Shown here: positions 1-7,327 of the stretch, in pieces
How the letters are laid out: each line of letters begins with the position of its first letter
Position numbering within the stretch: the first letter of the stretch is position 1
NCBI GenBank assembly: GCA_040901795.1
Contig: JBBDYH010000063.1
Coordinates: forward strand, 1-30,153
Direction: 5' to 3'
From: JBBDYH01 sp040901795
GTDB taxonomy: Bacteria > Planctomycetota > Planctomycetia > Pirellulales > JALHPA01
Length of the DNA: 30,153 nt
Notes under the pieces: model-generated
Database searches by the model: none
The model's input: the letters and a program-made list of their open reading frames with translations, nothing else
Told to the model about the DNA's origin: nothing
Made by a program: the position numbers and the translations under genes

Positions 1-422
1 ACGCCTTCCATCGAGTTGTTGAAGTACAGGTTGTTCTTCAAGTGCCCAATGGAGAACGCAACCACCGCCATGGCGGTCAAACCGCCGGCGAAACTGGCGC
101 CCACCCGCATGGCGAGATAACAAGTCAACCACAACAGCGCCACCGAGGCGGCCATACTGACAATGAAGAAGCCGTCGCCGGTCGATACGCCATACGCGCG
201 GGCTACGCCGCCCGCCAACATCGGCGACACAAATCGATAGGCGCACGGCGAGACAAGCAGAGGATGGGGGGCTAGTCCGGTTTCGGCTATGACGGTGTAA
301 CAGTCGGAGAACTCTTTGACGGAACTTGAGTTCGTCGTCAACTGCACGGTCGCCGTCAGGGCGATTGCGACTGCCAGGGCCAGCCAGGATTTCCAGGATT
401 GTGAGGATTGCTCGTTGGCCAT
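1..422 (-). CDS. Partial multi-pass membrane protein (N-terminal part; runs off the left edge)
   Basis: Reading the minus strand from the ATG at 422 gives an open frame of 140 codons with no stop before the window edge. The protein begins MANEQSSQSWKSW, followed by a hydrophobic segment (about residues 13-28) and a second near residues 85-105 containing FFIVSMAASVALLWLTCYLA. A third is starting as the window ends. This is the pattern of a polytopic inner-membrane protein such as a glycosyl/mannosyl-transferase-like or flippase-type protein, but no family motif is visible. It lies 66 bases downstream of the epimerase gene on the same strand, so it may be the last visible gene of the sugar operon. 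The gene is real by hydropathy and codon use; its function is unknown. Confidence 0.7.
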   Translation of the reverse strand, partial: MANEQSSQSWKSWLALAVAIALTATVQLTTNSSSVKEFSDCYTVIAETGLAPHPLLVSPCAYRFVSPMLAGGVARAYGVSTGDGFFIVSMAASVALLWLTCYLAMRVGASFAGGLTAMAVVAFSIGHLKNNLYFNNSMEG

Positions 423-429
423 AGGTCGT

Positions 430-482
430 ATGACGGCCTTCCAAAGCCGTCGAGTTGTGATGACGGCCTCGGAAGGCCGTCG
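430..482. repeat. Two palindromic 23-base repeats, 30-base period
   Basis: Two near-identical units, at 430-452 and 460-482, both begin ATGACGGCC and end GCCGTCG. Each can fold on itself (GACGGC against GCCGTC). They fill the gap between the epimerase stop and the membrane-protein start. A related palindrome, GGGCCTTGGAAGGCCC, is at 11958-11973. They may act as a terminator or mRNA stabiliser within the operon. Confidence 0.75.
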
Positions 483-488
483 TCCAGG

Positions 489-1544
489 CTATGCGGCTTT
501 TTTGCTGTTTTGGCCCGGTGCGGCGACGGTATGCGAGGCCGCGGTCCAATAATGCTCGCGGTGGGCAAGGTAGTAGTCGACTGTCGCCTGCAAGCCTGCG
601 CGGAGCGAAGTCTGCGGTGTCCAGCCGACGATCCGCCGGATCTTGCTGATGTCGGAATAAAAGTCACCGGGCTCTTGCGCCTTGCGTTCCGGCGTGAAGG
701 GAGCGAACGCCCATCGACCGCTGCCGGCGACCTCGATCAAGGTCTCGACGAGCTCCAAGAAATCCGTGGGCTGGTCGATGCCGACATTGAAGATCTGTCC
801 GCGGGCGTCGCTGCAGGCCGCGCACATCAAGAGCGCGTCAACACAGTCGTCCACGTAGAGGAAATCGCGGCGGATCCGGCCATCGCCGAAGAGCTTGATC
901 GTCTCGCCGTCGAGCGCGAGCCGCACGAACCAATTCGCCACGCCGTATTGCGAATGCTTCATCTGTGCCCGCGGCCCGTAGATGTTCGTCAGCCGCAACA
1001 GGACCGAGTGCACGCCGTGAATGTCGTTATAGACCTGAATGATTTTCTCGGCGGTGAGATTGGAGATCTCATAGATCCCCTTGGGATTGGTCGGGGCGTC
1101 TTCCGAAACCGGCAATCGCACGGCCGGACCGTATTGCCCGCGCGTGCCGGCGAAGACCACCTTGGCACGCGGCGCATGGCGGCGGATCGCCTCCATGACC
1201 ACCGTGGTTCCCTTGATGTTGTACTCGATATCCGGGAACGGATCGGTGAGGCTCATCACGTGCGACACCTGACCGGCGAGGTGAAACACATAGTCCTTGT
1301 CGCGCACCAACCAGTCCATCGCCAGGCGATCGCAGATATCGCCGAAGTTGATCGTGACGCGCTCGCGGACCGGCTCGATGTTGAACAGGTTGCCGCCGTA
1401 CTCGGGAATCATCGCGTCCACGAGCGTGACGTGAGCGCCCTCTTCGACGAGCCGAATCGCCAGGTTCGAACCGATGAACCCTAAGCCGCCGGTGATGAGC
1501 ACGCGGGCGCCGTGGAAGTCGTCGCGCTTAAGCGGCTCGAGCAT
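489..1544 (-). CDS. NAD-dependent epimerase/dehydratase (extended SDR), nucleotide-sugar type
   Basis: The 351-residue protein has the Rossmann dinucleotide-binding motif GGLGFIG at residues 19-25, an acidic residue ending strand 2 (LVDA, 41-44), FHLAGQ at 87-92 and the late extended-SDR motif RRDFLYVDDCV. These place it among UDP/GDP-sugar epimerases and 4,6-dehydratases acting in the cytoplasm on activated sugars. The catalytic YxxxK motif is altered: Tyr158 is present (YEISN), but the Lys position (162) is Asn. Its ATG overlaps the last 17 bases of the upstream aminotransferase gene, indicating translational coupling. With that aminotransferase it probably makes an amino- or deoxy-sugar for surface polysaccharide. 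The exact substrate cannot be read from sequence. Confidence 0.9.
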   Translation of the reverse strand: MLEPLKRDDFHGARVLITGGLGFIGSNLAIRLVEEGAHVTLVDAMIPEYGGNLFNIEPVRERVTINFGDICDRLAMDWLVRDKDYVFHLAGQVSHVMSLTDPFPDIEYNIKGTTVVMEAIRRHAPRAKVVFAGTRGQYGPAVRLPVSEDAPTNPKGIYEISNLTAEKIIQVYNDIHGVHSVLLRLTNIYGPRAQMKHSQYGVANWFVRLALDGETIKLFGDGRIRRDFLYVDDCVDALLMCAACSDARGQIFNVGIDQPTDFLELVETLIEVAGSGRWAFAPFTPERKAQEPGDFYSDISKIRRIVGWTPQTSLRAGLQATVDYYLAHREHYWTAASHTVAAPGQNSKKAA

Positions 1545-2652
1545 ACGCGAGCTCCTCGATCGATTGATTCAGCTCGCGCGCGACGGTCGCTACTTGCTGG
1601 TTGGAGAGACCGATATAGAGTGGCAGCGAGAGGATTTCGTCGGCTGTGCGTTCGGTCACCGGCAGGCGCCCCCGCGCGTAGCCCAGGTCGGCGTAGGCCT
1701 GCTGCAAATGCACGGGAACCGGATAGTGGACCTGCGGTGCGATACCGTGCCGATGCAGCGCGGCACGCAGCTCGTCGCGCCGTGGATGCCGAACCACAAA
1801 TAGATGGAACACATGCTGAATCGCCGTTGTGTCGGGGCAAAAGCGCGGCGTATCGACACCGTCGAGGAGGCGCGTATATTCCGCGGCAATCTCGCGCCGC
1901 CGATCGTTGTGCTCGTCCAGATACCGCAGCTTGACGCGCAGGATCGCCGCCTGGATTTCATCGAGCCGGCTGTTCATGCCGCGTTCGACGGCGTGATAAC
2001 GTTGCTCCTGCCCGTAATTGCGGAGCCGGCGGAGACGTGCGGCAAGTGAATCGTCGCGCGTGATGACCGCGCCCCCGTCGCCATAGGCGCCGAGGTTCTT
2101 GGTCGGATAGAAGCTGAACGCCGCCAGATCGCCAAAGGTCCCGACAAGCTGGCCATGATAGCGGGCGCCGTGGGCCTGGGCGCAATCTTCGATCAAGAGC
2201 AAGCCATGACGACGTGCCAGTGCCGTGAGGCTGTGCATATCGGCCGGATGACCGTAGAGATGCACTGGGAGAATGGCCCGCGTGCGCGGTGTGATGGCTG
2301 ACTCGGCCGCGGCCGGGTCCATGGTGAAGCTGTCGCGGTCGATGTCCACGAGCACGGGCGTGGCGCCGGCTCGTTCCACGGCGCAGACCGTCGCCACCGC
2401 CGTATGGGCGACGGTGATCACTTCGTCGCCCGGGCCAATGCCGACGGCTCTCAGGGCCAGCTCGATCGCATCGGTGCCGGTGGCTACGCCAATGGCATGC
2501 GCAACGCCATGATACGAAGCGAATTCGGCTTCAAACGCTTCCACTTCCGGTCCCAGAATGTACCAGCCACCCTGGAGCACTCGTTCGGTCGCGGCGCGCA
2601 GCTCGTCGGCGAGCAGTTCGCGGAGCGGTTGCAGATCGTTAAAGGGGATCAT
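1528..2652 (-). CDS. DegT/DnrJ/EryC1/StrS-family sugar aminotransferase
   Basis: A PLP-dependent aminotransferase of about 374 residues. The start at ATG 2652 gives MIPFNDLQP, the usual N-terminus of this family; an upstream in-frame TTG at 2682 would add ten unrelated residues. Visible landmarks are the cofactor-contacting Asp156 in IEDCAQAHGA and the Schiff-base Lys185 in FYPTKNLGAYGDGGA, followed by the family signature RRLRNYGQ. Members transfer an amino group, usually from glutamate, to a keto-sugar nucleotide, or catalyse related PLP chemistry. The gene overlaps the downstream epimerase by 17 bases, so the two probably act in one sugar pathway. It is divergent from the Ig-like gene at 2801, leaving about 150 bases for promoters. 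Confidence 0.93.
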   Translation of the reverse strand: MIPFNDLQPLRELLADELRAATERVLQGGWYILGPEVEAFEAEFASYHGVAHAIGVATGTDAIELALRAVGIGPGDEVITVAHTAVATVCAVERAGATPVLVDIDRDSFTMDPAAAESAITPRTRAILPVHLYGHPADMHSLTALARRHGLLLIEDCAQAHGARYHGQLVGTFGDLAAFSFYPTKNLGAYGDGGAVITRDDSLAARLRRLRNYGQEQRYHAVERGMNSRLDEIQAAILRVKLRYLDEHNDRRREIAAEYTRLLDGVDTPRFCPDTTAIQHVFHLFVVRHPRRDELRAALHRHGIAPQVHYPVPVHLQQAYADLGYARGRLPVTERTADEILSLPLYIGLSNQQVATVARELNQSIEELAYARAA

Positions 2653-2800
2653 GTTGCCGGCAGACGATACGGATGCACGCAAGGTGGGTCAAGGTCAGTG
2701 GATGCGTAAGTCGTCTTGGGGATTTTGGATTCGCCCTGCTACCATATCGCGTCGTTCCGAATGTCAGCGAGCACACCTACCGCCCGAGGAGAAAAGCGCT

Positions 2801-3235
2801 GTGAGTGGAGAACGCCAAGTCAAGCCTGGTGTGGTCGCTATCGCAGCGCTGGCCTTCGCCGCCGCTGTCGTGGCGCCGGTTTGGGCCTTCTTCAACGTGA
2901 AGGTGGCATTCCCGCCGATGCTGGGCGACGATCAGGGCGTTACGACGGCTAGCGCGCCTGTGAACATCAATCTGGTGGCTAACGATGCCGATGCCGACGG
3001 CAGCCTCGACTTATCGAGCGTCACGATTCTGACGCAGCCGGCGCATGGCATTGCGACCGTGAACCGCGAGACAGGCGCCTGCACCTACGCCCCCGGGGTG
3101 GGTTATACGGGCAACGACAAGTTCAGCTACCAGATCTGCGACAACGAAGGCATCCCCTCGAACATTGGCTTCGTGACGGTCATTGTGCAACCGCGCTCGG
3201 AAGAAACGCAGAAGCACACCGATTCAATCAGATGA
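2801..3235 (+). CDS. Small exported/anchored protein with one Ig/cadherin-like (tandem-95 type) domain
   Basis: The GTG at 2801 is chosen because a purine-rich GAGGAG lies just upstream and translation then begins VSGERQVKPGVV, followed by a hydrophobic signal or anchor segment (AIAALAFAAAVVAPVWAFF). The mature part of about 110 residues contains one bacterial Ig/cadherin-like module: VNINLVANDADADGSLD, then TYAPGVGYTGNDKFSYQICD, the YxPxxGYxGxDxFxY pattern of repeats found in large surface proteins. Here it stands alone in a 144-residue protein. It sits between two sugar aminotransferase genes. Its last 12 bases overlap the end of the convergent aminotransferase gene. The function is not known; a cell-surface role is likely. 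Confidence 0.75.
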   Translation: MSGERQVKPGVVAIAALAFAAAVVAPVWAFFNVKVAFPPMLGDDQGVTTASAPVNINLVANDADADGSLDLSSVTILTQPAHGIATVNRETGACTYAPGVGYTGNDKFSYQICDNEGIPSNIGFVTVIVQPRSEETQKHTDSIR

Positions 3236-4408
3236 CCGCAGATTTCGGTCCAGGAGTTTGACCAGGCGCGCGATCATTTGCTCAACTTCTTCGTCACCGG
3301 CGGTCAGAACCGGGTGGTGCAGCACAATGGTATGGTTTGCGGCGGCGGCGCTATGAATCAGCTCGCCTGCCACTCGGCAACGCCGCGAGCTGCGGATTGC
3401 AAAGCCGCGGAAGCCGACATCGAGTGGTATCCGCTGAGCCTGTGCGGCGGCAAGGAACTCATCGCGGCTCCAAGTCGGCTGAGCTTGTTCGCCGCGAAAG
3501 AGCCACGCTAGCTTATAGAAGCTCGGTCGGACATCCGGACGGTTTTTCAACGGCCGCAGGACGCCATATTCTGCGGTCGCGGTAAGAATCCGATCGACGC
3601 CGGCCTGTCGAAGTCGATTGCGTTCTTGTAATCGAGCCAACTGCGGCACAAGTACCGCCGCCTGCAGCTCGCTGAGTGGAAAGGCATCGTTGCCGCGCTC
3701 GGTGTAGACCTTGATCCGCTGGTGAACGTCGGCGTGGCGGGTCAGTAAAGCGCCGCCGCGGCCGGCTGTGAGCACCTTGCTGCCGCCGAAGCTCAACACG
3801 CCGACGTCTCCCAGCGCGCCTGCCATGCGACCATTGACGGTCGCGCCCGGCGATTGGCAGGCATCTTCGACGACGCCCAGACCGTGCTCCGCTGCGAACG
3901 CCATGATCTGCGGCATGTCGGCCATGCCGCCGTGCAAGTGCGAAACGACAATCGCGCGCGTTGTCGGACTTATCGCCGCTGGAAGCTGCGACGGATCAAG
4001 GCACCATGTATCGGATTCGATATCCACCAGCACCGGCCGAGCGCCGATCGCCTCGATCGCCCGGAAGTTACCAGGAAAGTCATAACCGGCGAGGATCACT
4101 TCGTCCCCTGCCGCGACCTTCAAACCCCGCAGGGCAAGCTCGACCGCCACGGTACCAGACGAACAAAGCCGCACGTGTTCTACGCCGTGCAACTCCACGA
4201 GTTGTTCCCGGAGGCGAATCGAGTGGGGCCCGTGGTATCGCCCCCAGCTTCCGTCGGCGAAGCAGCGCTCCAAGGCCTCGTGCACAGCTTTGTCCGCGAA
4301 CGGCCAGGGATAGAATGAACTCACGCCCGCCCGGTTCTCGTCGTTGGCTGGACCGGTGGCCGCGTCGCCTTGGGACGATTCGTCGCGAGAATGGGATGGA
4401 TTAAACAT
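3224..4408 (-). CDS. Second DegT/DnrJ/EryC1/StrS-family aminotransferase
   Basis: A PLP-dependent aminotransferase of about 394 residues. The conserved fold begins near FYPWPFAD. Asp182 lies in VEDACQSPGA and the cofactor Lys211 in LSFGGSKVLTAGRGG (numbered from ATG 4408). SFGGSK differs from the SFYPTK of its neighbour, so the two are distant paralogues rather than a recent duplication; this one resembles the branch containing AHBA-synthase and scyllo-inosose aminotransferases. The start is uncertain: ATG at 4408 or 4453 are both possible and neither has a convincing Shine-Dalgarno site. The gene diverges from the CobW-type gene (start 4487) and ends overlapping the Ig-like gene tail to tail. 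Confidence 0.88.
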   Translation of the reverse strand: MFNPSHSRDESSQGDAATGPANDENRAGVSSFYPWPFADKAVHEALERCFADGSWGRYHGPHSIRLREQLVELHGVEHVRLCSSGTVAVELALRGLKVAAGDEVILAGYDFPGNFRAIEAIGARPVLVDIESDTWCLDPSQLPAAISPTTRAIVVSHLHGGMADMPQIMAFAAEHGLGVVEDACQSPGATVNGRMAGALGDVGVLSFGGSKVLTAGRGGALLTRHADVHQRIKVYTERGNDAFPLSELQAAVLVPQLARLQERNRLRQAGVDRILTATAEYGVLRPLKNRPDVRPSFYKLAWLFRGEQAQPTWSRDEFLAAAQAQRIPLDVGFRGFAIRSSRRCRVAGELIHSAAAANHTIVLHHPVLTAGDEEVEQMIARLVKLLDRNLRSSD

Positions 4409-4486
4409 GGGTGTGTGGCGATCGCTTGCGCGATGACCTATACTCGTTGCCATCGGTGTGCAATGCAACTAACGAGGAACGAATCG

Positions 4487-5596
4487 ATGTCCCGCGTGCG
4501 CTTCCTGATGATTGGCGGTTTTTTGGGGGCCGGCAAGACCACAGCCATTGCGCGGCTCGCCCGACATTTCATGGATCAAGGGCTGGCGGTCGGCCTGGTG
4601 ACGAACGATCAGGCCAACGACCTGGTCGATACGGAATCGTTGCGAGCGCAAGGATTTAACGTGGGCGAGGTCACCGGCGCCTGTTTCTGCTGCAAATTCA
4701 ACGGCCTGCTGGACACGGTGTCGCAGATTTCGCAGGACCATCGGCCCGACATCATTCTGGCTGAGCCGGTAGGGAGTTGCACGGACCTGGTTTCCACGGT
4801 AATCGAACCGTTGAAGCGGTTCTATGGCGACGAGTTCGAGGTCGGTCCGCTGGCAGTGTTGGTCAAACCTGAGCACGGGCGCAAAATTCTCTCGGGCGAT
4901 GCCTCGTTCGGTTTTTCTCCCAAGGCGGCATATATCTTCCTCAAGCAGATTGAGGAAGCGGACATCGTCGTGGTCAATAAGATTGACAAGCTCGACGACG
5001 CTGAGCGGGCAACGCTGCTTCAATTGGTGCGCGACCGCTATCCAACGAAGATGGTACTGGCCGTCAGCGGCCGAACGGGCGCTGGAATCGCCGACCTGGT
5101 CAAGGAGTTGCGGCGGCCGAGCCCGACGCGCAAGGAGGCCATGGACGTGGACTATGATATTTACGCCGAAGGGGAAGCGGAGTTAGGCTGGTTGAATTGT
5201 CTGGTCACACTGGAGTCCCGCGACGCGACGAGGGAATTTCCGCTCGACGATGTTGTGTTGGAATTGGTGGATCGGCTCAAAGAAAGCCTGCTCGCGCGCG
5301 GCGCTGAGCCCGCGCATCTCAAAGTCTTGGCTGAGGCCGATGGCGAAAGTGCAATTGCCAACCTGGTCAGCTCCGATGCCGAGGTTGATCTTTCACGCAG
5401 CGCCGGCATCTCGGCCAGCCGCGCAGAGCTGATCATTAACGCGCGTGTCGCTATCGCTCCAGAGGCACTCACCGAGATCGTCGCCGAAACGGTCGCTGGA
5501 CTGGCCCGCCAATACGGTTGGGAGCATACGGTTGCAGACCTGCAAAGTTTCCGACCCGGCCGGCCAATGCCGACGCATAGGATCGGCGCTGAATGA
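4487..5596 (+). CDS. CobW/P47K-family (COG0523, G3E) GTPase, putative metallochaperone
   Basis: 369 residues from ATG 4487, which has a GAGG ribosome site about eight bases upstream and starts directly before the P-loop. The Walker A motif GGFLGAGKTT is at 10-19. The metal-binding CxCC signature (GACFCCKFNG) has its cysteines at 66, 68 and 69. The EP(S)G-like switch region LAEPVG is at 91-96, and the base-specificity motif NKID at 164-167. COG0523 GTPases use GTP hydrolysis to deliver metals such as Zn or Co to client enzymes. The C-terminal half is not the standard CobW_C domain by eye. The stop TGA lies in the first unit of an intergenic repeat. The client cannot be inferred from the neighbours. 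Confidence 0.9.
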   Translation: MSRVRFLMIGGFLGAGKTTAIARLARHFMDQGLAVGLVTNDQANDLVDTESLRAQGFNVGEVTGACFCCKFNGLLDTVSQISQDHRPDIILAEPVGSCTDLVSTVIEPLKRFYGDEFEVGPLAVLVKPEHGRKILSGDASFGFSPKAAYIFLKQIEEADIVVVNKIDKLDDAERATLLQLVRDRYPTKMVLAVSGRTGAGIADLVKELRRPSPTRKEAMDVDYDIYAEGEAELGWLNCLVTLESRDATREFPLDDVVLELVDRLKESLLARGAEPAHLKVLAEADGESAIANLVSSDAEVDLSRSAGISASRAELIINARVAIAPEALTEIVAETVAGLARQYGWEHTVADLQSFRPGRPMPTHRIGAE

Positions 5597-5717
5597 CGAA
5601 TGCCGAAGCCAGAATGACGAACGAATTCCGAATGTCGAATGACGAACATTCGGGCCGAGCCGTCGTTCGTCATTCGTCAATGGTGCTTCGTTCGCCATTC
5701 GGATTTCGTCATTCGGA
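5591..5717. repeat. Arm-loop-arm word repeat (GAATGACGAA family) between convergent genes
   Basis: The 5' arm (about 5591-5648) consists of reiterated, slightly varied GAATGACGAA words. After a short GC-rich loop, the 3' arm (about 5663-5717) carries the complementary TTCGTCATTC words, so the whole can fold into one long imperfect hairpin. It fills the gap between the CobW-type and GNAT genes and supplies both stop codons. It could act as a bidirectional terminator. Confidence 0.85.
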
Positions 5718-6284
5718 TTTTCCCGACAGGTCCTCTGGAATGATCGAGTAAATATACGCGTCCTGCTGGACGCCCGCGGTGCGGCAACGATTGCGAGCAA
5801 GGGCCTCGCGCTTGGCGCCCACTTTCTCGGCCACGCGCTGGCTGCCGGTGTTCCCAACCGCCGCGACAATCTCGATCCGCTGTAGCTCAAGCTGGCCGAG
5901 AGCGAATCCGAGCACCAGTTTTGTCGCGGCACTGGCTATGCCTTGTCCCGCGGCAGCGGTGCGGACCCAATAGCCGAGGTTCGCCAGACGGTTCAGCCAG
6001 TCGAGTCGATTGAGCCCGCAACTACCGAGCAGTTTGCCACTCTGCCGATCGAAGATCATAAAGGTGTACGCGCGCCCCTCGCGCCACGCCTGGGGTTGGG
6101 AATTGATAAACGTTTGAGCTTGGGCGCGCCCGTAGTCGGGAGTACACCAGGCCATCCAGCGCTGTAAATGCTCGGCCGACTCGGCAACCGCTTCGCAGAT
6201 CGCTGCGACATCGTCCTCGGTCGGGGTTCGCAGCAGTAGCTGGCCCTCAGTGAGTGTCGTCGAATAAGGGAGTTCGGGGGGCAT
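5709..6284 (-). CDS. GNAT-family N-acetyltransferase (RimJ/RimL type)
   Basis: The 191-residue protein begins MPPELPYSTTLTEGQLLLRTPTEDD, the typical RimJ/RimL opening strand, followed by an SAEHLQRWMAW segment. It has the acetyl-CoA-binding stretch LGYWVRTAAAGQGIASAA (the (R/Q)xxGxG/A motif, near 108-125) and a C-terminal IEIVAAVGNTGSQRVAEKVGAKREA that matches the family motif NxxSxxvaeKlGF. It would acetylate a primary amine, either of a ribosomal-protein N-terminus or of a small molecule; the substrate is unknown. The final codons (SE-stop) and the TGA come from the neighbouring word repeat. Confidence 0.9.
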   Translation of the reverse strand: MPPELPYSTTLTEGQLLLRTPTEDDVAAICEAVAESAEHLQRWMAWCTPDYGRAQAQTFINSQPQAWREGRAYTFMIFDRQSGKLLGSCGLNRLDWLNRLANLGYWVRTAAAGQGIASAATKLVLGFALGQLELQRIEIVAAVGNTGSQRVAEKVGAKREALARNRCRTAGVQQDAYIYSIIPEDLSGKSE

Positions 6285-6290
6285 GAGGAC

Positions 6291-6338
6291 GGGTTGAAGG
6301 TTTTGGGTTTAAGGTTCCAGGTTCGAGGTCCGGGGGTT
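6291..6338. repeat. One-armed word repeat (GGTTNNAGG family)
   Basis: Reiterated words related to GGTTTAAGG and GGTTCCAGG occupy the space just upstream of the GNAT start and downstream of the uracil-DNA glycosylase stop. Unlike the repeat at 5591-5717, there is no complementary second arm here. Confidence 0.6.
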
Positions 6339-6384
6339 GGCGGGCGGTAGCGTAGGCCGAGTCTGCGCTTGCCCACGGGCGATG

Positions 6385-7092
6385 CTACCCCGAGGGAGAA
6401 AGCCCCATTCGTTTCATGAGGACCTGGATGTCTTCCCAAACTTCCTTTTTCGCGGCTGGATTGCGGAGCAGGTAGGCGGGGTGGTAGGTGCAGAGGACAG
6501 GGATCCCGCGGTAATCGTGAAATTTGCCCCGCAGTCGCCCAATTGAGACGTCGGTGTCGAGCAGGGTTTTTGCGGCAACCGAACCCAAGCAGCAAATGTA
6601 CTCTGGCTTCAAAATGTCCAACTGGCGGTTCAGGAACCCGCGGCAGTTGATTACTTCGTTGGGCGCCGGCGTACGGTTGTTGGGCGGGCGGCATTTGAGC
6701 ACGTTGAGGATATAGACATCCTCGCGGCGGAGCTTCATCCCCTTGGAAATGATGTCGGTGAGCAGTTGGCCGGCGCGGCCCACAAAGGGCTCGCCTCGGA
6801 TGTCTTCGTCGGCGCCTGGCGCCTCGCCGAGGAAAACTAGCCGGGCGTTGGGATTGCCGACACCGAAGACCGTTTGTGTCCGTGTCTGGGCAAGCTCCGA
6901 GCAGCGAGAACAGCCGGCCACCTCCGCTTGCAGCACCTGAAGTTGCTGAGACTTTCCGTCGGAAGGCGAGGCGGGCGGCGACGTTGCCAAGGCCTCGGCG
7001 ACTGCGGTCATGTCAAGATGCGTCACACCCGCACGTTGCAGGCTCTCCAACGTCTGCCGCACGGCGCGGGTGATGTCCGAGGCGATTTCCAT
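6385..7092 (-). CDS. Family 4 uracil-DNA glycosylase (iron-sulfur)
   Basis: A 235-residue protein with the full set of family 4 UDG features. Cys61, Cys64, Cys134 (LKCRPP) and Cys150 (VINCRGF) would bind a [4Fe-4S] cluster. The uracil-binding/active-site motif GEAPGADED is at 89-97 and the DNA-intercalating HPAYLLR at 204-210. These enzymes remove uracil from DNA by hydrolysing the N-glycosidic bond, the first step of base-excision repair. An N-terminal extension of about 55 residues, partly low-complexity, precedes the core, which is common in bacterial members. The gene diverges from der, with 235 bases between them. Confidence 0.95.
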   Translation of the reverse strand: MEIASDITRAVRQTLESLQRAGVTHLDMTAVAEALATSPPASPSDGKSQQLQVLQAEVAGCSRCSELAQTRTQTVFGVGNPNARLVFLGEAPGADEDIRGEPFVGRAGQLLTDIISKGMKLRREDVYILNVLKCRPPNNRTPAPNEVINCRGFLNRQLDILKPEYICCLGSVAAKTLLDTDVSIGRLRGKFHDYRGIPVLCTYHPAYLLRNPAAKKEVWEDIQVLMKRMGLSPSG

Positions 7093-7187
7093 ACGGCCTC
7101 CTTTGCGGAACTGGTTGCAGGCATTCAGTATACGGCGGCAGTGCCGATTCGACAGCCCTGTCGGTCGCGACGCGCAGCGAATATCAT

Positions 7188-7294
7188 GTGTTGGAGTTCA
7201 AGCTTCAGCTTGTGCTGGAGTTCAAGCTTCAGCTTGTGTTGGAGTTCAAGCTTTAGCTTGCTTCCCCGAAACAGACTAAAGCCTGAACTCCAAC
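7188..7294. repeat. Three direct 24-base repeats plus an inverted partial copy
   Basis: Units at 7188-7211, 7212-7235 and 7236-7259 match GTGTTGGAGTTCAAGC followed by TTCAGCTT, with one or two substitutions. Each contains the small palindrome AAGCT-TC-AGCTT. A partial copy in opposite orientation is at 7274-7294 (CCTGAACTCCAAC). There are no spacers, so it is not a CRISPR array. It lies in the divergent gap between the uracil-DNA glycosylase gene and der. Confidence 0.9.
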
Positions 7295-7327
7295 GGGACC
7301 AGAACTGCGTACCCCGAAACCGTCTCC

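Noticed and set aside
408..1484. Long plus-strand frame of 358 codons opposite the epimerase gene
   Set aside because: It is antisense to a gene with clear SDR motifs; the product is Arg/His-rich without a recognisable motif, as expected from a GC-rich shadow frame.
4370..4486. Longer N-terminus for the CobW-type GTPase from ATG 4370
   Set aside because: It would add 39 residues ahead of the P-loop strand; the ATG at 4487 has a ribosome site and starts at the family's usual position.
7188..7259. Possible short CRISPR array
   Set aside because: The three units are contiguous with no spacers and each is itself palindromic at the centre; no cas genes are in the window.
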